Shown one piece after another: positions 1 through 13,237 of a stretch of 64,000 nucleotides of DNA. The stretch lies in NCBI RefSeq assembly GCF_014898815.1, contig NW_026515497.1:930001-994000 (forward strand), read 5' to 3'. The DNA comes from Panonychus citri (lineage: Eukaryota > Arthropoda > Arachnida > Trombidiformes > Tetranychidae). The stretch's first letter is position 1, and the number at the start of each line of letters is the position of its first letter. A program made the position numbers and the translations under genes. Under the pieces are notes generated by a model. The model searched no databases. It saw only the letters and a program-made list of their open reading frames with translations, and was not told the DNA's origin.

Positions 1-2434
1 AAGAAAAAATTTTCTACTTTTGTTTGTTGACAAGGCATCAGTTGAATCTTTTAATGGTGAAGCTAATTTAGTTGATTTATCGTCGATATTAATTTGATTA
101 TCTGAAGATTGAAGCGTATTAGTTAAATCTATTGGCACTTCTATTGTATATTGAAAGAGAAAGAGAGAAAAACAAATAAAAAACAATTAGTCAATCTGAT
201 TGATTGGTAGACTTAAATGAAGAAAAAGTAAATTAATGTTTCAATGATATTAATCAATAATAATCTTTGAATATTATTGGTTAATTGTTCATTTCCTGAG
301 TTACAATTTACCTTTATCAAATCTCCAAAGGTAATTTGGTCCAATTTCAACTACATAGACATTTTTTGCATCCGCAGTGGAAACAATATCATGAGGCTGT
401 GAGAAATTCTGAAAGAAAATCGAAAAAAAAATCAGATAACAATTAGTTAATTGCTAGAAGGATAAGAATTAGGTATGATTAGTATTCTCAGATTAAAGAT
501 AATTGTTACACACAAAGGAAACTATTGGTATTAATTAGATGTAAATGTAGATTGACGTGCAATTGTTAATTGATAGCAGATTGTTGGTTAATCATTAACA
601 ATTAGCAATTCATATGGCAAGAGCATGTTGGTTAGTAATTAAAGATTATTTAAAAGGTGTAAAAATTGATCATAAATTGTGATTACTTTTTTTCTAATGA
701 AAATTAACAACAATTAGAAGAAAAAATTACTAGTAACTGTAATTGTTTTTCAAAGTCTCTCAACTTAATCATACAAATCTTTTTAAATGTTTTCAATGGG
801 AAAGATTAAGATGAGATTGAGAAAATTTAAGTCAACTAATGTGAACAAGGTAATGATTAAGAAGACAATTAGTTGGATGGAAAGAAAAGAAATCTCAATT
901 GTTACATAGTATGGAGATGATAAAAAAATTCTGTTCTCTTTATCATCTCTATACTAGAATCTTTTCTTGCCAGCATTTGATAGCTCAGGTGAGACGAAGT
1001 GTTTAAATATAAAAGGTTAGAATGAAAAAAGTACAGGTAACATAAAAAATCAACAATCAAGATAGAGATGAGGATGAGAAGGTATTAGAATGAATTGGAT
1101 TTAGAAACAGAGAGAGAGGATAAAGTTAATGGTTATGTTGATTATCCAAGGTTTTGATTAAATCACTTACTCCAAATGAAGTTAATAGTTCACGGGTTGT
1201 TAGGTTGAAGAGAAATCCTTTCACTGGATCTTTAATTGTGAAGGCTCCATTGACGGCGAAAAGGACTCCACCTTGATAAGGTGAATACGAAATTGAGAAA
1301 AGTCTACCAGCGAATTCATTGTGAGTTATAGAGAAAGCGAATTGGCCATTAGGTGGAGTGAAACATTGAATTCTCCCGTGTTCTCGATCAGCGACACAGA
1401 CTAAATTCAATTCCTCGGCCAGGATAACTTTATGAGGAATACTGAAAAAATTGGGCAAAAGTTGACTGGAAGCTGCGAATTTGGAAATTTGGAAAAGAAT
1501 AATATATTTTTAGAATTTCGGATAATTTTTATATAAATATACTCGATAAAAAGACTTACTTGTATCAGCTTGTCCCCATTGATTAAGAAAAACACCCGCA
1601 GAATTAAACCTTGCAATTCGAGAGTTACAATATCCATCGGCTACATAGAAATCACCGTTTCGAGAGTCAATCGCGACACTTGTTGGTTTACAGAAATGTT
1701 TCTCATCGTTTCCGGGAACAAATCGCTCTCCTAATACCAATGTTGGCTTGTCACTTCCCTCAGCAGGAAATTTGAATATCTGATGAAGGGCAACATCGGT
1801 TAGCCAAACATTTCCTTTAGTGTCAAAGGTTAATCCATGAGGTAGAAAGAAAAAATCAGCACCCCAACCATTAACACTTTGCATTGTTTTAGGCTCAATT
1901 ACAAGAACAGTACTAATATTAATCGGTCCATCTTCAATTGGTTGATATTTATTGGTGAATATATTGAAACTCCTAATAGAATAAAGAAGAAACGGAAACA
2001 GTCAGCAAATATACATACATAGAAAAGAACATTTTTCCAAATAGAATAAGAATTAAAAAGAATAGAACAAACTTTTCATTCCATACGTGTGATCCTCGGT
2101 GAAAAATAACAATATTGCCCTTTGAATCAATGGAAACAGCGGATATTTGACCCAACTGATGATCTGTGACCGGCCATTTTGGAGTCACCGAATATTTGAA
2201 AGAATTAAGATTCTTCTTAACAGATTTAGTTAATCTAGACTCTCTAGAATTTGATAATATAACTGAATTAACGCCATCACCACCTTTACCACCTCCACCA
2301 TGACCAGCAACATAATTCAGTTGATTAACCGATGATGATGATGGTTGATCCAAGTCATTCAATAATCTTGGACTAGAATCACATTTACATATTACCACAA
2401 TTAGAATTAAAATTTGTTTCACAATTGAACACAT
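1..2434 (-). CDS. Peptidyl-alpha-hydroxyglycine alpha-amidating lyase (PAL), 3' end beyond window
   Basis: PAL performs the second step of neuropeptide C-terminal amidation, cleaving the hydroxyglycine intermediate to amide plus glyoxylate in the secretory pathway. Exons read on the minus strand: 2434-2073, 1972-1560, 1472-1171, 408-312, 140-1, with matching phases, giving 438 codons so far and no stop before the edge. The second in-frame Met (2434) is chosen because a hydrophobic signal peptide (MCSIVKQILILIVVICKC) follows it directly. NHL-type propeller repeats are visible: 'FHRGSHVW', 'LPHGLTFDTKGNVWLTDV', 'SVAIDSRNGDFYVADGY', 'IPHKVILAEE', 'SQPHDIVS'. The PHG, PHK and PHD histidines fit the family's zinc site. 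No monooxygenase (PHM) domain precedes the lyase, so this is a stand-alone PAL as in insects. The last exon encodes a polar, low-conservation tail. Confidence 0.9.
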
Positions 2435-3117
2435 ATTTAATTCGATAAATAAAAACAATTAACAGTTAAAACTAAATTAAAATCATGATAAAAAAACACA
2501 GAATGAAACAATTATGATGATGATGTTGGTTAAAAAAAAGGTGATGATGTTACAAGATTAAGACTTGAACAGATGGAACCTTAATTATAATCGAAATGTA
2601 ATCACAATAATTTAATTAATTGTTCCAATATGATCTACATTAAGTACTTAATTACATTGTATAATTAACAGGGTTTAAAGATGATTAAGTACAACTGTAA
2701 CCATCAATTTGTTGATTGTTACTAAGTGTCAACAAAAAAATGAATTCATTTCTTTTCAAAATGAAAATAAACTAAAGGGGAGATCTCATTTTCTTTTCTA
2801 AATTAGGAGACGGTCCCTTCGCTCAGCTGAAATTTTGGCTTTTTCATTTTCAAATTTTCCATTCAATTAATTTAATTGTTTGATTACGTTTTTCGATAAG
2901 TTAATTACTTTGATTGTTATTTTATTGATTAACAAATTGTTGTGGAAGCTCTAAAGAGTAAGTTGATTTGTTTTTTTGAATTTAATTTTTGTTCAATCAA
3001 TGAGAATATGATTGATTTATGTTAATTGGTTTTTCCATGTGTTTGTTTTTTTGTTTTTCTATTTTTTAATTGATTTTGTGGTTTAATTTTTTTTCTCTTT
3101 TGTTTAGATTGATCAAG
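2435..3117. other. Divergent intergenic region PAL/RPB3 with a 5' UTR intron
   Basis: About 680 bases separate the divergent PAL and RPB3 start codons. An apparent RPB3 5' UTR intron runs from a GTAAGT donor at 2958 to a TTTAG acceptor at 3107, ten bases before the RPB3 ATG. The rest is AT-rich and I see no further gene. Confidence 0.6.
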
Positions 3118-3945
3118 ATGCCGTATGCTAACCAGCCTAATATTACGATCACTGAGTCTAATCGGGAGAATATTAAATTTTCTATTGAAGATACAAGTTT
3201 AAGTGTTGCTAATGCTTTAAGACGTACATTTATCTCGGAGGTTCCTACTTTGGCTATTGATTGGGTTCAATTGGAAGCCAATTCAACTGTACTTTTTGAT
3301 GAATTTATCGCCTCAAGATTGGGTCTTATTCCTTTAACCAGTGATGAAGTCGTCGATAAAATGGCTTATTCACGGGATTGTGTTTGTACCGATTTCTGTC
3401 AAGATTGTTCAGTTGAGTTTACCCTTCACTGTAAATGCAATGAAGATGCGACAAAAAATGTTACTTCAGCTGATCTAAAGAGTAAAAATACTTATGTTGT
3501 ACCTGCAACCAAGAAAACCGATGACGAAGATGCTGATTATGGAGTTGAAAATGAAGATATTCTAATTGTCAAACTTAGAAAAGGTCAAGAATTACGAATT
3601 CGAGCCTATGCAAAGAAAGGTTTCGGTAAAGAACATGCCAAATGGAATCCGACCTCAAGTGTATCATTCGAATACGATCCAGATAATGCTTTTAGACACA
3701 CAACCTTCCCAATACCAGAAGAATGGCCGAAAAGTGAATATTCCGAACTCGATGAAACAAAATCCGAAGCCGATTACTTACGCGATCAACATCCATCTAA
3801 ATTCTACTTCAACTTAGAATCTTCTGGAGCCCTAAAGCCCGTCAACATTGTTCTAAGTGGTCTTAACGTACTTAAAAAGAAACTCACAGATCTACAAACC
3901 CAATTAAACCACGAAATCGAAAACGATGCTCTCGCCATCATGTAG
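3118..3945 (+). CDS. POLR2C: DNA-directed RNA polymerase II subunit RPB3
   Basis: RPB3 is the alpha-like subunit that pairs with RPB11 to nucleate RNA polymerase II assembly in the nucleus. The single coding exon gives 275 aa, the usual length. The N-terminal alpha-like motif (SLSVANALRRTFISEVPTLA) is clear, followed by 'SRLGLIPL'. A cysteine cluster C-x-C-x3-C-x2-C in residues about 86-94 (CVCTDFCQDC) is the RPB3 zinc-binding loop. The C-terminal dimerisation helix (SSGALKPVNIVLSGLNVLKKKL) is present. The ATG at 3118 is chosen over upstream open frame because it lies just after the inferred 5' UTR splice acceptor and starts the conserved MPYANQP. The gene is tail-to-tail with IFT20; their stop codons are 111 bases apart. 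Confidence 0.98.
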   Translation: MPYANQPNITITESNRENIKFSIEDTSLSVANALRRTFISEVPTLAIDWVQLEANSTVLFDEFIASRLGLIPLTSDEVVDKMAYSRDCVCTDFCQDCSVEFTLHCKCNEDATKNVTSADLKSKNTYVVPATKKTDDEDADYGVENEDILIVKLRKGQELRIRAYAKKGFGKEHAKWNPTSSVSFEYDPDNAFRHTTFPIPEEWPKSEYSELDETKSEADYLRDQHPSKFYFNLESSGALKPVNIVLSGLNVLKKKLTDLQTQLNHEIENDALAIM

Positions 3946-4056
3946 ACAATTAACTCCATCAAATCGATTCATTTTAACTTTTAATTTCGATCTCTTCTTT
4001 CAAATTTCACCTTCAAATTACTCATTAATTGTCATTGAATAGATTCAAATTCCAGA

Positions 4057-4591
4057 TCATCTTAAATTTGTGAGACGTTCAATCAAATCTTTCTGTTCGG
4101 CCTCATCTCTAATCAACGATTGCTCCAAACTGTTCAATCTTTCCAGTTCTTGTCGTTTCTCGTTAATCAACACAATTAACTGTTGTCGATTAGATTCCTT
4201 TTGCATACCAACAGATTTAAGTGAATTACGTGATCCCAATGCCTGAATTTATACAAAACAGAAACAATCAAAGGGTTACAATTAATTCTTTCACGTTCGA
4301 ATTGTTCAAATTTACTTTGATTTTCTCCTTTTCAACTTTCTCCTTAAGATTGGCAACAATTTGGATAAAATCATCAACAATTTCTTGAAATTCCAGTGTA
4401 CCTATTGAAGGAACAGAACAATCAACAATAATTAATCAAATTCAAATTCAAATTAACTTCTTACTTTGAATAAATTCTGAACATTCTGAAGTTAATTCAG
4501 TTGTAGTTTGATTGGCATTTGGATCAAGAATTCGGATCCGATTTTGATCATCAAAATATAAACCAAGTCGACTTAAATTATAATCAGACAT
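4057..4591 (-). CDS. IFT20: Intraflagellar transport protein 20 homolog
   Basis: IFT20 is an IFT-B subunit that links Golgi-derived cargo to ciliary transport; in arthropods it acts in ciliated sensory neurons. Three minus-strand exons with consistent phase: 4591-4465, 4401-4316, 4242-4057. The joined product is 132 aa, the same as I recall for vertebrate IFT20. The N-terminal part matches the family pattern (LGLYFDDQNRIRILDP, then TELTSECSEFI), followed by a continuous coiled coil (EKVEKEKIKALGSRNSLKSV, then NRQQLIVLINEKRQELERL). Introns are short (63 and 73 bases). No missing motif or frameshift was seen. Confidence 0.95.
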
Positions 4592-5659
4592 TTTCGATAA
4601 GTTAATCGAAAATATAATGTTTATGATTAATTAATTACCGTTACCTTAGTTACCTTCAAATGAAAACAATAACAAAAAGATTATCGGGTTACTATGATTA
4701 CAATTGGATCAACAAAATAAATTGTTTTTTTTGTTTTAAATTGTGGAAATTATTTCTCTTTAATTTGAATTACATTAATTGTACATATAAATTTAATGAC
4801 CATTGGTTTAGTTTTGATTACAATTATGTGCAATTAATTAATCTCTATTATTATTAACAGAAAAATGTTGATAATATTAGTTGATTTATCTTGTGATGAA
4901 ACTTTGGACGAGTTGATGATTTGGTTATTGTAACTAATTGTTTTGTAGTAAAAACAAAACAATTATCTTGATGACATTTAAATCCAATGTTGATGAATTA
5001 ATTGGTTAAACTTTGTATAGCAAAATCAATTAATGAAATTTCATTGATGATGTTAATTGGATGGATAAATGCAAAGATGATTTTTACTAATACATAATAA
5101 TGATAAAAAATAATACTAATAATATAATCAAGGAATAAGAAAAATACTAACTACTAATGCTAATACAATATAAATATAATCACTGATGAAATAATCAACG
5201 ATGATAATATTATTAATAATAATAATCATAATAACAATAAATATAATCAAAATAAAGATAATGATGATAAATAATAATAATAACTGACCTCTAATGATAT
5301 TGGTTGATGAAGATAAGGGATGAAAGATGATGATGACAAAACTCATGTGTATTATTTATATAATGTGAATATCTATTGGTAATTGTAACTGATTAACTCA
5401 TTGATGATTTGGGCTTTTAATCAATTTAATTTGTCACCGCAACACTTTGATTGTTTACTATTAGTTTAGCTTATTGGTAATGTAATATTGATGATGATTT
5501 GCTTTTGGTTGTTGATTTAATTCATGTTACGATTTTGTTTTTGGTTTTAAGTTAATTGTCAACTAATTTTCGTGTTCATTGATTAGATGATTAGGTTTGT
5601 GTTTGTAAGTTGTAGTGATTAGTTGATTTGAATGAATGAACTTTTTTTTCTGGTGAGTA
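4592..5659. other. AT-rich intergenic region carrying copy 1 of a local duplication
   Basis: About 1.07 kb without a convincing gene. Bases 4731-5079 are nearly identical to blocks at 10418-11057 (see repeat entries). Bases 5090-5350 are dominated by AATAAT/ATTATT simple sequence; the open frames there are only low-complexity Ile/Asn runs and were rejected. Confidence 0.7.
4731..5079. repeat. Local duplication, copy 1 (ungapped)
   Basis: This block runs from TTGTTTTAAATTGTGG to GGATAAATGCAAAGATGA. It matches three separate blocks of the region 10418-11057, with only scattered substitutions. Copy 2 carries two extra segments of about 175 and 115 bases that are absent here. Both copies are intergenic. 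No terminal inverted repeats or coding capacity were seen. Confidence 0.85.
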
Positions 5660-7311
5660 TTATTTTCCCATCATCATTGGCATTGGTGATCCTGACCACA
5701 TCATCTTGGGCATCATCATTGACGATGGACCGGTCATCATCATTGATGATGGCATCATCATCGGTGTTGGCATCATCATTGGTGATGGACTTCCCATCAT
5801 CATACCACCAGAAGTGGGCCAGGTCATTCCAGGTGACATCATCATCCCTCCGCTCATCATTTTTTTACTTCCATCCATCATTTGATTACTATTCATTTCC
5901 GTTGACATGGTCATCGGCATTGTCATGGACATTGAGACAGGCATCATCATGGACATGGGAGATGAGGCTGGAGATGGAACCGGAATAGGAATTGGTATCG
6001 GCATTGGCATCGGCATCGGCATCGGCATTGATGACGGCATAGACATGGGCATGGACATTTGTCTAATATTCATAAAATCAATCAATAATCAAAAATCAAT
6101 TCTATTGTAATATTAACTTGCTCAATAAAGAAACTGATTGTCAACAGGTAATCACATTTACCTTGACAATTTATGAATAAAATGAAAAGGAGATGAAAAT
6201 GAAACTTTCTAATTATTGATCTACTTACGGTAACATCATGACCTGGACGCTGGGAGACTGAGGAGCCGGTGGTTGAGCCATTTGAGCCATCGAGGGCGAT
6301 TTCTCGGCTGAATAGACTTGCATTACTGGACAACAACCCCTCCCTCCACCTCCTCCATCGCCATCGCCTCCTCCACCCATTGATTTTTTCATCATCATCA
6401 TCTCACCTCCATCATCCATATCCATCATTGGCATCATCATTGACTGACTGCTCATTAAATCAGCCATTTTATCATCTTTGTCACATTCTGTTAAAAGTAA
6501 AACAAAAACAAATTGATTTACAATCAGATTACATCACAATTAGAGTTAATTAATTGCTCTGATTACTTTAGCTTGATAAGTTGTCAGGGTTGATAGACAA
6601 AAACAAAAGACAATTTTAGCTTATGATTAAACAGTGAATATTACATTTAATGGACAGAAAAAGAAAAGGAAAACAATTAAAAAAAGAATACAATTAAAAT
6701 TAATGAATTAACTGTCGTTATTTAAGTTAATTGACATCATTCTCGTTCTGATTAAAGTTAATCATAAACACTGAGAGTTTTTTTAAATTATTATGACAAC
6801 ATAACGATTACATTTATTTAAATTGTCAACTCAAGTTATCATTCAATTAATTTAGTTTTGTTTCTCTCTCTGTCTGGATAGTTAATTAACTAATTGCTAT
6901 TAACAAATGAATCAAAAATGATGAAATAATTATGATAATCGAATAGAATTACGATTAAAAGAAGATGAGAATAGAAAATTATAACTGTTCTTATGAAGAG
7001 AAAAAAATCTTTTCTTCTGATCGAGATTAATTGAACTCAGAATAACTAGATTAAGGAATTGTTGGAACGATAATTTACTAATCACTGAATCAGATTAAAT
7101 TTCTTTTCTCAGGAATAATTGGAAGTTCATTAGTTATGATTAGTTGATTCACTTTGGATAATTTTGCCGATTGTTGAGTTGAAGTCGATGAATGATTTTT
7201 CCTTGATTATTATTGATCGATTTTCTTAGTTGTTGTGTTAATTTGGTTAAGGTAATCAGAGGAACAATTAGTTAATCACTTACCCATCTTCTCGAGCATC
7301 TTTGAAGCCAT
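5660..7311 (-). CDS. Methionine-rich low-complexity protein, function unknown
   Basis: Three minus-strand exons with matching phase: 7311-7284, 6487-6229, 6062-5660, giving 229 aa. By my count about 69 residues are Met (about 30 percent). The N-terminus starts MASKMLEKM, then a charged stretch, then MMMPMMDMDD and a KKSM segment, a poly-Gly/Asp block ending in GRGCC, a Pro/Gln block, an (MP)n run turning to (IP)n, and repeated GGMMM / PMMMP / SSMMM units up to the stop. There is no signal peptide, membrane segment or recognisable domain. Such Met density can bind copper or form flexible matrices, but that is speculation. The first exon is supported only by splice sites and frame; without it, translation could start at 6467 (MADLMSSQ). 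The gene is divergent from mL49. Confidence 0.65.
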
Positions 7312-8254
7312 TGTTTTACCATTAAGAGGATGAATAAATATAATTGATGTAATAGAAGCGAGGAAAACTGTAAACACAATCATCGTAATTAAAACGATCC
7401 AGACAATTAATAACTGAGGAAAACAATCATAGGACAATTAAGAAGTTAATTGTGACCCGAGTTTTGACTAGAGGTTTGTTAATCTGATCGCTCGGTGATT
7501 TGTTCTTGAAAGAATTTGAAGAAAATGATCTTAAATTGAGTGAGTGAGAATATCGACTCACTAATTAGGACAAATCTTCCAAATTGTTTTCACACATCAT
7601 GATTTCGATTCCATGAATATGAATAAGATGAAAAGAGTTGTTTTCATGAAACAATAGATTCGTTGGCAGACTAATAGACTAAAGCATTTGAGCCTGATAA
7701 TCAATCGGCGACAATTAATTCATTTTATCAATTCGAAAGTGTCACATTTATGATAAACTTTCGATCAATTTAATAATCGAAACAATAAATCAAAGGCTTA
7801 ACTCAATCTCGCCACAAATACTCAATGAACTTTCTCAATCTTCAGTTCGTCAATTTCTTTTAGGGTGAAAAATTTTCTCTTTCAGTCAAATAAACAGAAT
7901 AAAAAATCGAAATTCAAAGCTGCAAAAACAAAAATTCTTTTTTTCGAAGTTTCGAATTTAATCGTTTGAATTTCCCTCATTTTCATTTATTCTCTTTCGT
8001 TGATTAGGTTAACCAGAAGGTGTCACCAGTTTCCATTAGAAGAAAATTGAAAAACGATTGATAATCAAACTTTGTCAAAGTTACTTTGATTCAATTTCTA
8101 TTGGAGAAATTTTTTTGTTTACTAATTAACTAATTGTTTTTCTTAATTTAATCGTTTACTTGATTAACTTTTCAACGATTTAATAATTGTACAACTGTTT
8201 GTTTGTTCATCTTGAGGGTTTATTCGGGTGTTTTGGTTCTTTTTTGCTTTTGAA
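7312..8254. other. Divergent intergenic region, Met-rich gene / mL49
   Basis: About 940 bases of AT-rich sequence between two divergent start codons. I see no coding exon and no clear core-promoter motif. Confidence 0.55.
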
Positions 8255-8932
8255 ATGTTTTCTGTCCCATCAAAAATTATCAATCGATATTCAACATTAT
8301 CTCTGTTTAAAAGATGTTTGAATGATCACAAATTACCTTATCCAAAATTGTCCAAGGAGGAAAGAGAAGCTCTAACTAGTCTATCGTTGACCGAAAACCT
8401 TCACATTCAGCTCGAAGGGATGCCTGCTAAAGAATTCGCTGATGTTGATCCAGATTCGGAGCCATTTAATCACATCTATCAAGGAGTCGATGATAAAGGT
8501 TTTTTCACGAAAGTTGAAAATGTTACCGATAAAGATCCTGATCGATGGTTTTGGGTTGAAAGGTTATTGGTTAAAAAGAACATCTCATCTTATCCAACAT
8601 TAACTTCAAAGGATAATAATCAAAGTAAATCATTTCCTTCAGGTTATCAACCAGTTAATCAAATTATACCCGATTTACCTTATTTTATTGGACGAACAAG
8701 AAATGGCCTTTATCCCGTTTTCAAGATCGTTCATTTCAATCAGAACGTATCAACAGTTGTAAGCCATATCGAAGGTGATGTTTGGTTTGCTCGAAAACAA
8801 ATAGTCCAACATTTGAAAGGGAAACTTAAACCCGAAAATCTAGTTACTGTTAATGAAGTACATGGATCATTAAGCATAAGGGGTGATCACGTTCTCGATG
8901 TAATTAATTTTCTAAAGGAAACTGGTTTCTAA
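8255..8932 (+). CDS. MRPL49: Mitochondrial large-subunit ribosomal protein mL49
   Basis: mL49 is a mitochondrion-specific protein of the large mitoribosomal subunit. The single exon encodes 225 aa. The C-terminal part carries the family signature: 'LPYFIGRTRNGLYPVF', then 'THIEGDVWF'-like sequence (here SHIEGDVWFARKQIVQHL), and finally 'VNEVHGSLSIRGDHV' and 'FLKETGF' at the extreme end. The ATG at 8255 is the first one in frame (the frame opens earlier without an ATG) and yields a basic, Ser-rich start (MFSVPSKIINRYSTLSLFKR) typical of a mitochondrial presequence. An AATAAA polyadenylation signal lies at 8953-8958, 20 bases after the stop. It converges with the polyubiquitin gene. Confidence 0.93.
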   Translation: MFSVPSKIINRYSTLSLFKRCLNDHKLPYPKLSKEEREALTSLSLTENLHIQLEGMPAKEFADVDPDSEPFNHIYQGVDDKGFFTKVENVTDKDPDRWFWVERLLVKKNISSYPTLTSKDNNQSKSFPSGYQPVNQIIPDLPYFIGRTRNGLYPVFKIVHFNQNVSTVVSHIEGDVWFARKQIVQHLKGKLKPENLVTVNEVHGSLSIRGDHVLDVINFLKETGF

Positions 8933-9177
8933 TTGTCTTTTCTTTTTTGTAGAATAAAATAATAGTTAATTAAAGCTTAATTTGATTTAATCCTTTTTGC
9001 TCTGTAAGTGATTGAGAGAGAGAGACAAAGTTGATAGTTGAATGAGCCTTAGCTTTTATTCTAAATCATGAACCATTGAATTAAATGAAAATGTTTTTTC
9101 TTCTTTAAAGTTGTTGGAACAAATTAAATGAGGTCATGTAGCTTTGACAAAAAAGGAGATTTTGGATAATGTTGAGG

Positions 9178-11169
<1,992 letters not shown>

Positions 11170-12757
11170 TTAAGCAGGTTCATGATCAACTTCAAAAGTT
11201 GCGAAATTATTTCCTCTTTGTTTAAGATCTTCACTGACTGATGCATTTTCCACTGCCACCGCCGATAAACCAGAAGCTGAAATTGTGAATCTAAATAGAT
11301 TGGCCACAAATCGAGTGGTTAAAATTGCAACCAAGGCTCCCTGAAATAATCCAACAAGGACATCAGACCAATGGTGTTTATAATCAGAGATACGAGTGAA
11401 ACCAGTGTAAATAGATAAATAGATTACGAGGACTTGAAGGAAAGCTCTGGGTAGAGCAAGTTTTTGATGTTTAACACGATTTTGGAGGTAAATCTAATAT
11501 CAAATTAAGAGAAAACGAAAAAAATAGAGTAAATTAAGAGCAATCAATCAATGACAGAAGAAGAAAAATAACAAAATTTCCTTTGTCATCATGGTTACAT
11601 TTTTTTTTCTTCTTCTATGAAGGCAAAAGTGTCATGTACTTACAGCAATATAAACAGCACAATAAGCAGAGAAAGATGAATGTCCCGACATGAAGGATAA
11701 ACGGGAATCTCTTAATCGATCACTAGTAAGGCAACTGTAATCTTCAATGTATCTATACTTGTTTCGAGGTTCATCACAATTAACATTTGGATCGCAAACA
11801 CTGATAAAATGAGGTCTTAATCGACCAATAGAATATTTTGCAATGTCGGTTAATGTTTGTGAGGCTAATGCACCAAAAGCGAAGACAATTAATTGATGGT
11901 ACAAAGTCCAGATAAATTGGATAATCGGTTGGCCGCCATTGTTTCCACTTCCTCTTTTCATAATATTCATACCAGGTAAGGACATAAACTCAGTGGTCAT
12001 TATCTGTAGTCAAAATAAAAGAAAAAGTCAAACGATAATTAGGTGAATTATTCTGATAGAAAGAAGGTCAACATAATAAAAAAAAGAAAATCTATAATTC
12101 TAAATATACGAAGCTATAAAAAGCTTCTTTTTTGTTGACTTAAAGTCGAAAAAGAAAAGAAAGAAGATAATAAAGATGGAAGAAGAAGGTGAAAAGTAAT
12201 TAACACTCTATTTCATCTCCCTCTCTTTCTTGTGATTGGCACAAAAGTCACCAAAAAGAGTAGAAAAAATTAGAAAAGGTTGACAACAACAATTATCGAG
12301 AAAAGGGCGAAGATGAAATTCAAAATGGTGGATCAGGTAAAGAGAGAGTGAGAGAGAGAAAGAGAAAAAGATTTTTCTACTGACCACCAAAAGTGATGTA
12401 ATAATTGACACTGAGAAAAGTAATCCAGAGGAAATGGTTGATTCTTTGAAAGGATAGCGAATTGATTCATCGTCACAATAGAAGCCACGTACATAAGGAT
12501 CACCAATAAAATAGAAGAGAAAAAATGGAAGACCAACTAAGAATATGGAAGAGAAAATAGAATAGAATAAAATTAATCAGAAGATAATGTAAGAAGAAAA
12601 CATGGCTGATAAAGAGAAGAGAAAGTTTTTCTTTCAAGAGAAACAAAAAGGAAAATTAAACACCAAAGATTTTAAAAAAAAGAATTGACAATTTACCTAA
12701 TAGAGTGGCCAGTAAATCTAGTCCCAATTTAGCGATTAACTTTTTGTTGTCCGGCAT
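11170..12757 (-). CDS. Phospholipid (lipid phosphate) phosphatase, PAP2 family, wunen-like
   Basis: LPPs are six-helix membrane ecto-enzymes that dephosphorylate phosphatidate, lysophosphatidate and related lipids. Exons 12757-12697, 12536-12385, 12003-11644, 11493-11170 join in phase to 298 aa, a typical length. The family loop 'VRGFYCDDESIRYPFKEST' is in exon 2. Catalytic motifs: C1 K127-YSIG-R132-L-R134-P135; C2 S177-G178-H179 within 'FMSGHSSFS'; C3 R225-x5-H231-x3-D235 within 'TRISDYKHHWSDV'. Hydrophobic segments flank these. The second donor is GTCAGT, a weak but phase-consistent site. A Cys-rich luminal loop (SVCDPNVNCDEP) follows C1, as in wunen and PLPP1-3. Confidence 0.93.
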
Positions 12758-13237
12758 GATGATGATGGAATAATAATTAGTTGATTGTTATTGCTGAGAA
12801 TTAGAGTTAATCACAGGAAAAGAAAACAGGGAACAGTTGAGAATGGAAGAGATAAAGTCAATTATGAAATCATATCTTAAACCAATTGCATGTTTAAAGG
12901 TGGAGTTGAAGGAAGAGAGAGAAGATGAGAAGAAGAGAAAGAGAAAAGTAGAAAGAGAAGATAAATGAAGAAACACAAAGAAGAAAGAGAGGGAAATGGA
13001 AGACAGATGATGAGAAGGAGGAAAAGTTGATTGTGAAAATTGTTCGTTTTATGGACAAAATTTGGATGATTAAAGTAAATTAACTCTGAACATGGAACCA
13101 TTTTCATGACAGGAAACAGTTTTTTTATAGAAGAAATTAATTCTTTCCTTTGGTTAATTTCACCTTCACTTTAATTGTTTCCAAGATTTTCCTTTCCTTG
13201 GATGTTAATTAAACATTAATTGTCTCCAATTCTTTGA
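12758..13237. other. Intergenic, purine-rich
   Basis: 480 bases rich in GAGA/AGAAGA on the + strand between the lipid phosphatase start and the stop of the next minus-strand gene. The open frames here are Ser/Phe/Leu low-complexity translations of that bias, so no gene is called. Confidence 0.55.

Noticed and set aside
5128..5346. 72-codon hydrophobic frame
   Set aside because: Translation of AAT/ATT simple sequence; no start context or homology.
12788..13107. Minus-strand Ser/Phe/Leu frames
   Set aside because: They arise from purine-rich GAGA sequence and show no domain or splice support.
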